From Xanthomonas vesicatoria ATCC 35937 (lineage in GTDB: Bacteria; Pseudomonadota; Gammaproteobacteria; Xanthomonadales; Xanthomonadaceae), in contig NZ_CP018726.1 of NCBI RefSeq assembly GCF_001908725.1, forward strand, positions 1 through 64,000: DNA of 64,000 nucleotides, read 5' to 3'. Positions within the stretch are counted from its first letter, which is position 1; every line of letters begins with the position of its first letter. The position numbers were made by a program, and so were the translations under genes. The notes beneath the pieces are model-generated. The model saw nothing but the letters and a program-made list of their open reading frames with translations, ran no database searches and was not told where the DNA came from. This document shows, one piece after another, positions 1 through 10,100 of the stretch.

Positions 1-1541
1 AAGATCCGCACAGGATGTCTGCTTCCTCCTCGTAGCTGCGGACCCCCGAGAACGGATTCATGCAGACGTTGGAGTTCGAATCAAACTCGATGTACTGGCC
101 GTCCAGGAATTCGCAGATCTGCTTGTAAGAGAAGCCTTTGTCGATGATCCACGCCCGGCCACCCATACTGAGGAAGTTGTCGTCAACGCGTTAGCGAGGA
201 AGGATTTTCCCATGCCGGACTGGGCGCAGATCAGGAAGTTGTAGTTGCCGTCCGAGTCATACGGGGAGAAGGACATCAACTGACCGTCGCGGCCGAACAA
301 GGTAGCATCGGTGTCCCGGTGCCGACCAGCTGGCAACCAGCGGCAGCATGGCCACGCAGTGCCGCGTCGGCATCAGCTTGTATCGTCCAAGCGCATCTTC
401 CATGTCGGCGCTTGCCGCGAACGGCAGCATCTGGAAGAACATCGGGCCGACCATGAATGCGTCGTCCTGCAGCGAAAAGCCGATCTCTTGGAAGCGTTTT
501 TCAGGTCGCTGGACGCTTGAATAGGCTGTCGCTGTCCTGAGCAATACTGCGGCCCACATACGCACGAATCATCCTGTCGCCGTCGTTGACCGCTTTTACC
601 GCAATGTCGGAGGACTGTTTCTGCTTACCATAGTCGGGGATTATTTCGAGAGCGGACCGTCGGCGTTCTTGGTCGCCCAAGTGTTCTTGGCAAGAGTTGG
701 CCCGTTCGTCGTCTGGATCAGGGTAGATTATGTTGACGGTGATCACCGTGGCTTCGCGCAACGCGCGGGTTCCACGCATGAGGTCACCGACGTACTTCAT
801 TGCCATACCCGGGTAGACGTCATCCGGGTAATGCTTCACGCTCATTACGCGGACCTGGGCGAACTCGCCTAGATGTAGCTTGTTGCGCTCAATGTCTACG
901 CACGTGTCGAGGTCGAGCAACTGATCGCATAGGAGCTTGTCCTCGTCGTATTGCGACCAGGCATGGCTCTCCAGGCGGCCTGCGGCGAATGATTGAGGAT
1001 CGTTTCCATGACGCGCTTGTAGGACTTGGCGTCATGGTCTCGGCCTAAATCCCGCGGTCTTCAGGCCGGCCTTGATGCTGGACATCTGCTCGGTCAACCG
1101 GGCTAACTGTGCTTCGTTCGGTGGCGTCTTGCCATGCGGAACTGCACCGTCACGTAAAGCTGCATGTTCCGCACTTGGCCTGGTGGGTCTTTGAGATCGG
1201 CTCGCCTGTTAGTGAGCGAAGGTATTCCACTCGTGCGCGAGCCAGCCCCTGCAAGGTCTCGTCCTTCTGATTCTGACGGAGCACCATGTATTGGTGGAGC
1301 TTGCCTTCCAGTCGGGACTCGCATACAGCACGAACTGCATGAGAGACCCAGTTGGAAGTGCGGTGTTCAACAGAGAATTCATGCTCTGCTGCGTCACATC
1401 GCTGAAGCCGGTCAACGGATTGCAAATGAAGCCGAAGCCGAGTCTGTCCGGCGAGATGACGAAGATATCGTTGTCGCTGTCGAAGGCATTCATGACACCG
1501 AACACCTTCTCGCGAACTTCAGCTCGTTCTTGTGCTTTCAC
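1..1541 (-). pseudogene. traC: TraC, F-type conjugation ATPase; frameshifted and cut by the left edge
   Basis: TraC is the cytoplasmic ATPase that powers pilus assembly in F-type secretion. Reading leftwards from a GTG at 1541 (AAGGGG upstream), TraC-like segments follow one another in different frames: LGFGFICNPLTGF near 1430, LHQYMVLRQNQKDETLQGL near 1290, MAKTPPNEAQLARL near 1120, YPDDVYPGMAMKYVGDL near 810, EIGFSLQDDAFMVGPMFF near 470, then GQLMSFSPYDSDGNYNF and the Walker A AQSGMGKSF near 230. After about 190 the frame changes again to GGRAWIIDKGFSYKQICEF. I count at least eight frame changes, and all segments are in the correct order and still protein-like. The C-terminal half lies outside the window. 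The protein identity is secure. Whether the gene is truly dead is doubtful, because the pattern fits base-calling indels. Confidence 0.85.
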
Positions 1542-1559
1542 GTTGACCGGCCCCTTGAC

Positions 1560-1927
1560 TTACAGTTGGAAACCGGCGGTGAACACGCCGTCGATAATGC
1601 CCGGGCCGAAGGCGAACGCGGCCGCGAACAAGATGCCGATCGCAAAAGCCCAGATGCTCTGCTTTGCCACCCCATGATCATGCCGATCAGAAATGCGCTG
1701 ACTGCGATGGTCTTTCCCAGCACCCCCTCCGTCCAGCCAAGCACCAGGTCGTACAGGTCCTGGAATTCCGCACCACCGGTGGCGGCACCACCGCTCGAGG
1801 CCAAAGCCTGACCGACGACTACGGCGGCCAGCAACAACAGCAGGCCGTTGTCCTTGACGAAAACGACTGCACGGCTTTCCGGCTTGCTGACAAAGGCAGC
1901 ACCCGTGTCCAGATTGATATTGTTCAT
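1560..1927 (-). pseudogene. traA: TraA-like pilin, single frameshift
   Basis: Probable F-type conjugative pilin, the subunit of the transfer pilus, set between traV and traC as in SXT/IncA/C elements. The ATG at 1927 opens MNNINLDTGAAF. A first hydrophobic stretch (LLLLLAAVVVGQALASSGG) is followed by EFQDLYDLVLGWTEGVLGK and a second one (AVSAFLIGMIMG). After MIMG the frame breaks at a run of four G. Adding one G restores VAKQSIWAFAIGILFAAAF and GPGIIDGVFTAGFQL, ending at TAA 1560-1562, which is a typical pilin C-terminal helix. The restored protein is about 122 residues. The ATG overlaps the traV stop, so the two are translationally coupled. Small size, two hydrophobic helices and position support the call; the sequence match to TraA itself is weak. 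Confidence 0.7.
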
Positions 1928-2631
1928 TGCATTCCTCTTAAAGATTTAGCGCGGTGGGTTGAATTGTTGCTGGTGGTTCCTGTGACCGGCTCGTTCGACG
2001 CCACCTCGTCGTCCGCTGCCGCCGCCTGTCCCTTCAGAAGAGCAAACGTGTTGGATGCATCAGGCATGCGCTGCCCTACCCGCCACTTCCGCGGCTCAAT
2101 TTCCGAATAGATGATTCCGCCCATGTGCAGATCTCCTTGCTCGTCCTCCCAGGGGGCGACGTAGATCCGCATGATCTTTGCCGACTCCCGGTAAGCCTCA
2201 CCGTCCGGCAATTGAGGTGAGGCGCGTGTTCCGCGATTGAGGGCATCAGCCTGGCGCTGCGTGGGGACGATTGGGGACATCGGTCGTGCCAAGGACAGAG
2301 AGTCGTTCTTGCCGACCGACAATCCAGTCAGAACTGGATTGCAACAGCGGTCCGGCCGACCGCGACTGCCTCAGCAACTGCGGGGCTACGGCTGCACCAC
2401 AATCGTCTGCGGCGCCAGCTTGCCACCCTTCTTAACGCGCGGTTGTTCGTCTGCGTTTGACATGTCGTTGGTGGCTTCATAGACCTCCACCGGGTTCATG
2501 CAGCTAAAGCCATCCGGAGCGGGGCAAGCGAATTTGCCGCTGGAGCCGGTGGCGCACGCGTTTAGCATAAGGAGGCAGCTGGCCGCCGCTAGGCACTTCA
2601 GAGCGAGAAGCGGGTTTTTCATATTCAACAT
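1924..2631 (-). pseudogene. traV: TraV outer-membrane lipoprotein, frameshifted
   Basis: TraV anchors the TraB/TraK core complex to the outer membrane. The start chosen is ATG 2631 because AGGAGGA lies 4 nt upstream. It opens a lipoprotein signal (KNPLLALKCLAAASCLLML) with lipobox LNAC, followed by the Cys-bearing CPAPDGFSCMNPVEVYEAT typical of TraV. That frame stops at 2386 (VVQP then TAG). The TraV-like C-terminus, ESAKIMRIYVAPWEDEQGDL followed by a GGIIYSE stretch, lies in another frame and ends at 1924. Between them (about 2390-2290) a third frame seems to be used, so at least two indels are needed. The gene has its own activator-box promoter at 2651-2687 and couples to the pilin gene downstream. 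Confidence 0.75.
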
Positions 2632-2650
2632 GGGTCCTCCTGACCTAATC

Positions 2651-2687
2651 AGGCTAAGTCGTCGGTGATGTAATGAACCCACGTATG
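2651..2687 (-). promoter_or_regulatory. Activator-box promoter of traV
   Basis: Read on the minus strand: CATACG, three bases, then GTTCATTACA (2687-2669), exactly 12 bp, then TAGCCT as -10 (2656-2651), about 20 nt before the traV ATG. It is one of seven copies of the box found in front of transfer-linked genes. Calling it a promoter is inference. Confidence 0.55.
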
Positions 2688-2703
2688 AGTGGGTGAATAA
2701 GGC

Positions 2704-3992
2704 CTACTTTGCAGGGGTTCGCGCACGCAATGGCGGGAGTGAGATGCCACGTACCAACACCAGCGTTACCTCCCGGCCGGCATCGATCTCGATTACCGGG
2801 TGCATCTGATCAGCGAGATTCAGGTAGTACTCCGCAATGCGGTCAAGCGCCGTGCTGGCACCACCAAACGCACCGGATTGGGCAGCGTATGCGGAGTCGA
2901 TACCATTGCCAGGCGCCACACCGCGAACGTTGCCGCTAAATGCTTGCGAGATACCATCAGCCACACCAGCCAAGCTAGCCTTGGCCAGCACAGCACCTTG
3001 CTTGCTTACCAGACGACCACGAACGCCGGCCTTACCGTCATTGCCTACAACCCACCCTGCAGCTTCACGTCGATGACTGACCGGTCTGTGCGTATGCAGG
3101 AGAGGTTCTCGGCACGAAGCATTGCCCGTTCCGATGCAAGGTCACCATGACCTCCGGCAAGGATCATGCATTCGCGAAAGTCCGCGAGATAGCGATTGGG
3201 AAGGATCGATTCCTTCTTCACGCGAATCAGAACCGGCGTTGGCTCTTTCATGGCACCTTGACCGGTTGGGGCGTCGAGGCCCGTCAGCAGAACGCCCTGT
3301 ATCATGGAGCCTGACGGCGTGTAGGTTTCGGCCTGGTTACCCGCTTCTTTCTCCTTCGCCGCTTTGGGTGGTGCATCGACCGTGCCAGCGCTGTCCGATC
3401 GTGGTGCGGTCAACGGCGCTGAAACGGGCACGCTCGTAAGTGAACTTGGCACTTGCGGAGCACCGATGGTGCGGATGCCGCCATAGGCCTGTGGTGCGGG
3501 CTGTCCAACTGGCGTGCCTGCACCTGGAGCACCCTGCCCCGCCGGACCAGCGCCTGCGGCTCCATTCGCTTGCTGCAGTTTCACCAGCTGCTCAACGACG
3601 TCACGGATCTCGGTGACTTCTTTGCGCAGAGCCTGTGTCGCCTCCTGGGCCTGGGAAGCGCCACTGTCGCCCTGGGCTTGGCTTTCGACCTGAGATTTCA
3701 GTTTGTCGATCATTTCCTTGTCGCGCGCACGATCACGACTCATCGCATCGATCTCGCGAGGCAGCGAGCTCAGGCCCATCTTCTTCGCCGAATCCCCACC
3801 AGGCAGTAGCGCGTTTTCGATTCGCGAGGCCGCAACTCGCTCCTTTCGTGGCTTGTCCGAGCCACCGGTCAAGATCACGATGAGCATGCACACCAGGATC
3901 AGGGATCCGAAGATGCCCACAGTGATGGCAATCTTCTTCTGCCCCGCAGGCATGCTTTCCCACTTCTGCTGCAGAACTCCGTTCTTCTTCAT
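2704..3992 (-). pseudogene. traB: TraB, inner-membrane/periplasmic core protein, single frameshift
   Basis: TraB is the VirB10-like protein that links inner and outer membranes in F-type secretion. The ATG at 3992 follows traK by 9 bp. Visible are a single N-terminal membrane helix (residues 22-42, IAITVGIFGSLILVCMLIVI), a coiled-coil stretch (about 75-145), a Pro/Gly/Ala-rich linker (about 145-210) and the start of the VirB10-like domain (MIQGVLLTGLDAPTG, then ECMILAGGHGDLASERA). The frame ends early at 3045 after KLQGG. Adding one G to the preceding G run gives WVVGNDGKAGVRGRLVSKQ, which joins to LAKASLAGVADGISQAF and runs to the stop at 2704. The repaired protein is about 429 residues, normal for TraB. 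Confidence 0.85.
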
Positions 3993-4001
3993 GTCTGTCC
4001 C

Positions 4002-5039
4002 TTAGTTACTCACACCAGTGCCCAGCAACGACGGACGCTGGTGACCTTCCGTCTCAACGTGCTGCCGTACCGCGACGTACAGTTCTGCGGATTGGCCTGG
4101 CCCCAATTTCTGGCTAGGCCAGGTGGCGGCGCCGATTACTGCCGGCGACTCGCACTTAGATTCGTCGACACTGATGGGCTTGTAGTTGCGATTGGTGATG
4201 CGCGAGACAATTACCACCATCGCATTGCCAGTAATGAGCTGCTGGGGAGCGATCTCTACGCCGGGGATATCGCAGGTTGGCATCTGCGCAGGTACGCGCT
4301 TGATGGCTTGGAAGCCGTAACCCTCCGGGACGCGACCGAGGGCGATCTCGCGGAAAGTCGACTTCACCACTTCGACGAATGGCTGATCCGACTCCCATCC
4401 CCGAGCCAGGTCGCCATTGGCCACTGAGTGGCCGGTATCGGTATTGGCGACGTAGCCTGCGACATTGACCTTGACGCTCACCGGACTGATTGCATCAGGA
4501 ACCATGGTGATGGAGATCGCGTTGAACGGATCACCCTTTTCGTAAACCATCAATGCGATTTCATCTTGCAGCAGAGTCGACACATAGATCACACCACGCT
4601 CTGCTGAAATCGTCGCCACGCTTGTGGTCTTGATCTCCGGATCACGGAACGGGGTGATGATCCGGTTTACGTGCGAAAGTGCGATACCGAAAGCCTTGTT
4701 CTGACCGGACTGCACTTCGATCACCGGCGGCGGGGCCGGAAGCGTCTTACGCGGTCGTACCGGTATCTGATTTGCCGCGGCTTGAGCCTGCATTTCAACC
4801 TGCTGCAGCGCTCCTGGATTCAAGGGCCTATTGACTTGGCCTTGGGGAGCTGGCGAGGCCGGTAGCGTGCGTGGCTCAGGCGTCACACCCAGCGGACGCT
4901 CACCCGGCAGCGTGCTGGCAGTGGCTACAGCTGCGGCGCCAGGCTTCATGTCTTGCGGCGCTAGCACCTGTGCCTGGACCGCCGCGACGAACATGGCTGT
5001 AGCCACGCCCACGACGATTTGACGTATACAGATATTCAT
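4002..5039 (-). CDS. traK: TraK, periplasmic secretin-like core protein
   Basis: TraK is the VirB9-like periplasmic component that sits with TraV and TraB in the outer-membrane core of F-type transfer machines. The 345-residue product begins with a signal peptide (cleavage likely after VAAVQA), then a Pro/Gln-rich segment (about 30-110), then a TraK/secretin-like body with LSHVNRIITPFRDPEIKTTS and IYVSTLLQDEIALMVYEKG. The length fits the family. It lies between traE (16 bp upstream) and traB (9 bp downstream), the invariant L-E-K-B order, and should be transcribed from the box promoter before traL. The reading frame is intact, unlike traB downstream. Confidence 0.88.
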   Translation of the reverse strand: MNICIRQIVVGVATAMFVAAVQAQVLAPQDMKPGAAAVATASTLPGERPLGVTPEPRTLPASPAPQGQVNRPLNPGALQQVEMQAQAAANQIPVRPRKTLPAPPPVIEVQSGQNKAFGIALSHVNRIITPFRDPEIKTTSVATISAERGVIYVSTLLQDEIALMVYEKGDPFNAISITMVPDAISPVSVKVNVAGYVANTDTGHSVANGDLARGWESDQPFVEVVKSTFREIALGRVPEGYGFQAIKRVPAQMPTCDIPGVEIAPQQLITGNAMVVIVSRITNRNYKPISVDESKCESPAVIGAATWPSQKLGPGQSAELYVAVRQHVETEGHQRPSLLGTGVSN

Positions 5040-5055
5040 TGAGTACCTTCAGGGA

Positions 5056-5667
5056 TCAGTTTTTGGACGCGGCGGCGACTTGCGCTTCGAGTTCTTTTTC
5101 TTTCGGCTGCGTCCACGGACCTTCGTAGGTCTTCAGACTGGACAGCTGCACGGAATAGTTGCGAACGGTCAGACCCAACTCGTAGGTGCGAACCATCTTT
5201 TGCTCGCTGTTTCGAGCGCCACGAATCCAGTAGTCGCCACTGACGATGACCTTCTTGATGCCGGGATGATAGAAAACCTCTTTCGGAGCGAACTGGATCG
5301 AAATCTGTTCGCCCTTGATCTGCTCAGCCTGTTCACTGACAGCTGCGATCATCTCGCGATGGGCTTCGGGGGCGACGTATCGCGCCACGTTGTCGGCCAG
5401 GAATGGAGCCGTCGTCGGGGTCACATTGCCCATCATGGTCGCAAGCGATAGGCCGAACGACTCCTTGAATGCAGCGTCGGCGTCGTTGGCCGTGACGCTG
5501 GCCTCGCCAATAAGACGAGGCGGAACCAGCACGACGGTCTTGTCCTTGGCGATCAGCGCGATACCCAGAAACAGGTTGCAGATGATCATCAGTACACTGA
5601 AGGCCAGAAGTAGATGGTTCTGCAGGTGGAGTCCATTCCACGTGCTGGTAAAGAGTCGCAGTTTCAT
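5056..5667 (-). CDS. traE: TraE, inner-membrane core protein (VirB8-like role)
   Basis: TraE is a bitopic inner-membrane protein of the F-type apparatus with a role like VirB8. The product is 203 residues with one N-terminal helix (about 20-42, LLLAFSVLMIICNLFLGIAL) and a periplasmic domain ending YELGLTVRNYSVQLSSLKTY, characteristic of TraE. The ATG overlaps the traL stop by 4 nt (ATGA), so the two genes are translationally coupled. The frame is intact and the length matches the family (about 190-210). Confidence 0.9.
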   Translation of the reverse strand: MKLRLFTSTWNGLHLQNHLLLAFSVLMIICNLFLGIALIAKDKTVVLVPPRLIGEASVTANDADAAFKESFGLSLATMMGNVTPTTAPFLADNVARYVAPEAHREMIAAVSEQAEQIKGEQISIQFAPKEVFYHPGIKKVIVSGDYWIRGARNSEQKMVRTYELGLTVRNYSVQLSSLKTYEGPWTQPKEKELEAQVAAASKN

Positions 5668-5951
5668 GCGGGATAAACTCGCTTAATGAACGGGTTGATT
5701 GCGCAGCGGCCCTTGTAACTGATCATCCCGACCCAGTAGAGGGCGTGGTACATGAAGTGATCGGGGCGGCTGTCGCGATACTTCGTGAGCCAGCGGCTGG
5801 CGACGATGCCGAGAGTGATGCAGATCAGGGGACGATCGGTGATGATCCCCGCGCACATGAAGAAGCCGAAGGGAATCAGCTGGTCCAGGGTCCAGAACAG
5901 CAGCCGCTGGGGCGTGTTCAAATACCTCGGGAAGGGCATGATCTGGGACAC
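5664..5951 (-). CDS. traL: TraL, pilus assembly inner-membrane protein
   Basis: TraL is a small inner-membrane protein needed for pilus assembly (VirB3-like). The product is 95 residues: FPRYLNTPQRLLFWTLDQL at the N-terminus, two closely spaced hydrophobic helices (about 27-52) and KYRDSRPDHFMYHALYWVG near the end, all typical of TraL. It is the first gene of the traLEKB run and has an activator-box promoter with the -10 about 28 nt upstream. The length is normal and the frame intact. Confidence 0.9.
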   Translation of the reverse strand: MSQIMPFPRYLNTPQRLLFWTLDQLIPFGFFMCAGIITDRPLICITLGIVASRWLTKYRDSRPDHFMYHALYWVGMISYKGRCAINPFIKRVYPA

Positions 5952-5978
5952 GTCTGTCCTTTGCTGGGGAGTGGGGAC

Positions 5979-6015
5979 AAGGTAGACGGCCCCGCATGTA
6001 ACGAATCAGCGTTTG
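5979..6015 (-). promoter_or_regulatory. Activator-box promoter of the traL operon
   Basis: On the minus strand: CAAACG, three bases, ATTCGTTACA (6015-5997), 12 bp, then TACCTT (5984-5979). Box, spacing and -10 agree with the copy before the GH73 gene at 57640. There is no recognisable -35, as expected for a promoter that depends on an activator bound near -35. Confidence 0.6.
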
Positions 6016-6170
6016 GATGTGCAAAAAAGGGGGTAATTGCGTGCCTTCGACGCAGGAGCCGCTCTGTACCAGCGCGCCGACAAGCACGCAGTCCATATTG
6101 GACGCGGTGTCCTGAAATGGTCATGCCGGACAGTGCGCTACAGCCGGCGGTGCAGCCATACGCGCAGGCA

Positions 6171-6196
6171 AAAAAAAGCCCGCGGATGCGGGCTTT
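6171..6196 (-). terminator. Rho-independent terminator
   Basis: On the minus strand a GCCCGC/GCGGGC stem with a four-base loop (6178-6193) is followed by a run of T (6177-6171). It lies directly after the stop of the membrane-protein gene at 6201 and separates it from the traL promoter. Confidence 0.85.
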
Positions 6197-6200
6197 CTCT

Positions 6201-6704
6201 TTACGTTGCTTGCGGCTCGAACTCACTGTTCCGTGTCTGGTAGACACCTCGCTCGTCGTCAACGAACTCATCACTGCTTTCGTCAACGGCCATTACGCCG
6301 TCGGCAATGTTATAGCGGTCACTCTCTGAGTAATCGAATGTCGGCATTCGACCCTGATACTCAGTCATGTAGTCCCAATAGTCTGGGGGCTCTACAAGCG
6401 GAGCATCTTCATCTTCATCGAAGAAAGGATCTTCCAGATGCTCGGCGATCACAACTGGAACCTCGGTCTGCTGAACCACCAGCGTCTCCTGCATTGAGGT
6501 GACTGGTTGTAGACCAAGCCTGTTTGCGTCAACAGGCCTCGGCAGCAGCACGGGCGTTGGTAAAGCCTGAGCAGCAGGCAGGACCGGTAGCGCTTCAGGC
6601 TCAGGGGGCCGTTTGGCCCGAAGGGCACCAATCGGATCCATGAGAGTGAAGACCACTATCAGGATAGGTAGGACAATTAAGCAAACTGCAGCATTTGAGA
6701 TCAT
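6201..6704 (-). CDS. Uncharacterised single-pass membrane protein
   Basis: Not recognised. The start chosen is ATG 6704, preceded by GGAG, giving 167 residues: MISNAAVCLIVLPILIVVF forms an N-terminal helix, then a Pro-rich linker (PPEPEALPVLPAAQALPTPV), then a very acidic tail (DPFFDEDEDAPLVEPPDYWD and later stretches). It lies between traG and traL on the transfer strand and ends in its own strong terminator. Location suggests an accessory role in transfer, but no family feature supports a function. Confidence 0.6.
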   Translation of the reverse strand: MISNAAVCLIVLPILIVVFTLMDPIGALRAKRPPEPEALPVLPAAQALPTPVLLPRPVDANRLGLQPVTSMQETLVVQQTEVPVVIAEHLEDPFFDEDEDAPLVEPPDYWDYMTEYQGRMPTFDYSESDRYNIADGVMAVDESSDEFVDDERGVYQTRNSEFEPQAT

Positions 6705-6899
6705 GGTCGCTCCACAATGGAAAAGGACCATGCGCCTTTGGGCGGATGGCCCAGAGGCTGGAAAAAAGGGGAAGGAACCCCAGTCATCGTCTGCGTGGCA
6801 GATTCCCAGCAATCCTAAGTTCCCAACCTGCAGGAATCAAGCGCCCTAGGCGCCTGCCTATAGGCTGCGATATAGTGGAAACACCACAGGAGGTGCCAA

Positions 6900-7085
6900 A
6901 TGGCATATGCGTTCATCATTCTGCTTGTTGCCGCCATCTTCTTGTATGTCGCATTTCGCAAGCCCGCCCCCGTCCAGGAGGATCCGATTGCCGACGACGA
7001 TATGTCGAGGTTCAATCCAGTTCGGGCAACTTACGATGATTTGTACGCCAAGGCCTGGGGCGTCAAAAACGGCTTGGACGACTAA
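6900..7085 (+). CDS. Small membrane protein, 61 residues
   Basis: Not recognised. A near-perfect ribosome site (AGGAGG, 6 nt before the ATG) and TATAGT at 6871-6876 support a real gene. Residues 1-19 (AYAFIILLVAAIFLYVAF) form one membrane helix, followed by a short acidic cytoplasmic tail. It is the only plus-strand gene inside the left transfer block. It converges on traG, with a shared hairpin between them. Confidence 0.6.
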   Translation: MAYAFIILLVAAIFLYVAFRKPAPVQEDPIADDDMSRFNPVRATYDDLYAKAWGVKNGLDD

Positions 7086-7089
7086 TGAG

Positions 7090-7112
7090 CAAGGCCCCCT
7101 TCCGGGGCCTTG
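7090..7112. terminator. Hairpin between convergent genes
   Basis: A 9-bp stem (CAAGGCCCC/GGGGCCTTG) lies between the small membrane gene (+) and traG (-). It is symmetrical, so it could act in both directions, but neither side has a good T run. Confidence 0.6.
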
Positions 7113-7123
7113 TAGTGTTGGGA

Positions 7124-10100
7124 TCACTCTGCAATTGGTTTAGGTAGTGGCCGTTCTGCCGCCGACTCTCGAACCATCGCCGAGCCAATCCCAGACCCAG
7201 TGAATCCGCCACCGCCGGCAACATTCATCATGTCGTTCGTCGTCGGGTTGCCGCCGAACATCGCATTCTTTTGATGCTGGGACAGGTTCTGCATTGAAGC
7301 CTCAACCCTGTCGGCATCGGAGCCGGTCAGGTATGCGTTGCTGAACTCACCCCTGCTTTCGTTAAGCAGTCGAGCTGCAGCAATGACGTTTACCGTGTCC
7401 TGATCAGCAACGTTCTTAGAGAAGCCGTTCTCGGCATAGATCTCTCGCCTCAGCTCTTCGTATCGCGTCAGGCCCGAATCCCCGACCATGGCACGATCGT
7501 CATCACGCTGGAGGACGGGCCCGCTCGCTCCTGTGGCCTGAGGAATCGTTCCGTCCGTACCGTTGGCCATGTAGCCATTGAAGATCGCAAGCCCCGAGGG
7601 GTTGGAGCCTTCAGCGCCCCAGAAGTCACCGATCGAGCGTGCATAGGTCAAATCCGGCGTATTCACGCCCTGGTTGAGATTCTCTCGTAGCGCAGCTCGT
7701 CCGCCCTCCTGAACATCCTGGCGAGCAGCACCATAGTTGTTGTTGAAGAAGTCATCACGCTCACCGCGATTTCCGAGGTTCGCAGCACCACCCGCACCTG
7801 TATTCACGCGACCAGCATCGACACCAGACCCGGAGGCAATGTCGCCGCTGACGGCGCTTCGAATAGCGCCAGCATCGGGGACATTGGACATCGAGAGCCC
7901 GGAAGTTGCTTCGGTCGCCTGGCCATAGGCCGGAGCGGAATCTTGAAGCCCAGCATTGGCGCTCGCGTTTCCGACGCTAGCACCTGCTGCACCGACCGAG
8001 TATTTGTTGGTGAGCTCAGCAAGCGCGGAGAAACGATCCCCTTCGCTGCCGGCGTTCGTTGAGTAATAGCCTGCACCATTACCCGCGAGCGTCATACCGG
8101 CCGCCATGGCGCGAGCCTGGTTGTCGTCGCCAGCAAAGAGTCCGGCGCCCCTCCAATCCTGTACTTGGCTCAGGTTCTTCTGAAATGCCGCCGCACCGCC
8201 TGTGTCGACCGCAGCAGCAACCGCTTCACCGACTGCGCCTGATCCGCGCTGGCTCACCTGCCAGCTCCAATCTTGCACAGAAGTACCAGTGAGATTGCTA
8301 ACTGTTTGCGACATCCGGTCCGCTTCCGAGTAGTTCTCGCTTGCGGACTTGAGGTCTTGGGCTGCCTGCGACTTTGAGTAGGAATCGAGGATTCCCTGTG
8401 CGGCAGAACTGCCTTCCTGTGCCATACGGCCCAACATGTCGACTTTCTGGGCTGCTGTTTCCGCCTTCATCACTCTGTCGAGCCCAGCTCGCTCTGAACC
8501 CGAGAGCCTGCTGGTATTACCGAAGGATGAGTCCTCACTTGATGACTGCCTGTTCGACGAGCTAATGCCGCCGGAAACGATGCCGGTGGCTTGGCCGCCG
8601 CGCTTGCCCTGTCCTTGGGCCCCGCCATTCCCACCGGACCGGGAGGCACTTTCACCAGAGGCGCTGCCGGCTCCGTTGGCCGACAAGCCTATGTTCTTGT
8701 CCAGATTGGTTGCATCGCTGGTCTTCTTGTCCCGACTTGACTGGTCGCTCACGTCCGAACCGACGGACTGACCACGCGTAAAGCTGGTTCCATCGCCGAT
8801 GCTGTCGCTCACCTGGGAGGTAACGCCACTTGACGTCGTAACGCCCTGTGTCGATGTGAGGGAGCTATTGATCGCGCTGTTGAGCGTAGTGGAGGCCGTC
8901 CTACTGGCCGTTTCCATGGCACTCCGTGCGCTCTCAACTGATGCGCTGGCAGATCCACCCATGTTGAAGGAACCGCCCAGGTTCTCGACTCCCGTCATTG
9001 ACGTGCCGGCGCCGCCAGAGTGAGCCATGCGCGAGCTCACGTTCATCACCTCGCCCATCTTGGCGAGGTCCGGCGAGGTCATCTTCTCGTTCACGTGATC
9101 GCCACCGGAAAGGCGCCCGGCAAAGCTGGTCATCGCAACGGCACCACCACTCAGCAACAGGTAGCCCATTGGTGGAACCAGCGTAGCCATCCATCCACCG
9201 ACAGCAATCCAAGTGGTCAATTCGGAGTTGAGCGCCGCAGCACCGGCAATGCTGGAAAGAGGAACACCATGATTTGCGGCGTGCAAGCGCTCCATTGCCG
9301 TGACTGCATGCTGCACCATCGTCAGCTGAAAGAGATCGACCGCAGCAAACATCGGCGCCCACGTCGTTACCCAGAGGATGACGGCGAAGTACTTACCCAC
9401 GACTCGTTGACCGAAGGTGCCCATCCCGGCGATCAGCGCCATGAAGGGAGCGGCGATGAACACGATGCATTCAAGAAATGCCATGAATGGACGCATGGCT
9501 TTGCGGAACATGATCTCTCCAGCGCCCCACTCGTCTTGCCGCTGACGGTTGCCCTGGATAAGCATCAATTGCGCCTGAATGTCCTGAGGCGTCAATGTGG
9601 AAGATCCCGCAACAGCTTCGTCCATGATCTCGCGGATCGCGGATGCCATGACGTGATTGTGGATACTGCTCGTCCCGGCACCAATGGCTGCGAATGCCGA
9701 GTTAGCTGCAGCAGTGGGATCCGTGGAGTTCGATCTGGCATCGGTCATCGCCATGGCAGAGTTCAAGAACGACGACTCCATGCCAGCGTCATTGGAGTCA
9801 ACAATTAGGCGTTCCATGGCCACGTCACAATCAAGCACGGCAGGGCCGGTGCTGGTGATGTAGTTGACGGACGTCCACTTGTCCCGGAAGCCAATCCCGC
9901 CGTCGGTTTCATGAAAGCTGAGCGGATTGGCAGCCGACATCACTGCGTTCTGATCTATCGCGCCACGCTGAATTGCTGGAATAGTGCATTCAGCGTAGTA
10001 CGAACGCAGGTTAGTCTTGAAGGTCGATACTTTGCTCTGTGTTCCCTTCAAACCGTCTAAGTCCCACCGTCTGGTCATGTCCAACAACTTCAACGTGTTA

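Noticed and set aside
1164..1811. 215-codon plus-strand open frame opposite the pilin and traC
   Set aside because: It is antisense to clear TraA/TraC coding segments, has no ribosome site and its translation lacks protein-like order.
9020..9808. 262-codon plus-strand frame opposite traG
   Set aside because: Antisense to an intact, recognisable traG; long only because of the GC-rich codon pattern.
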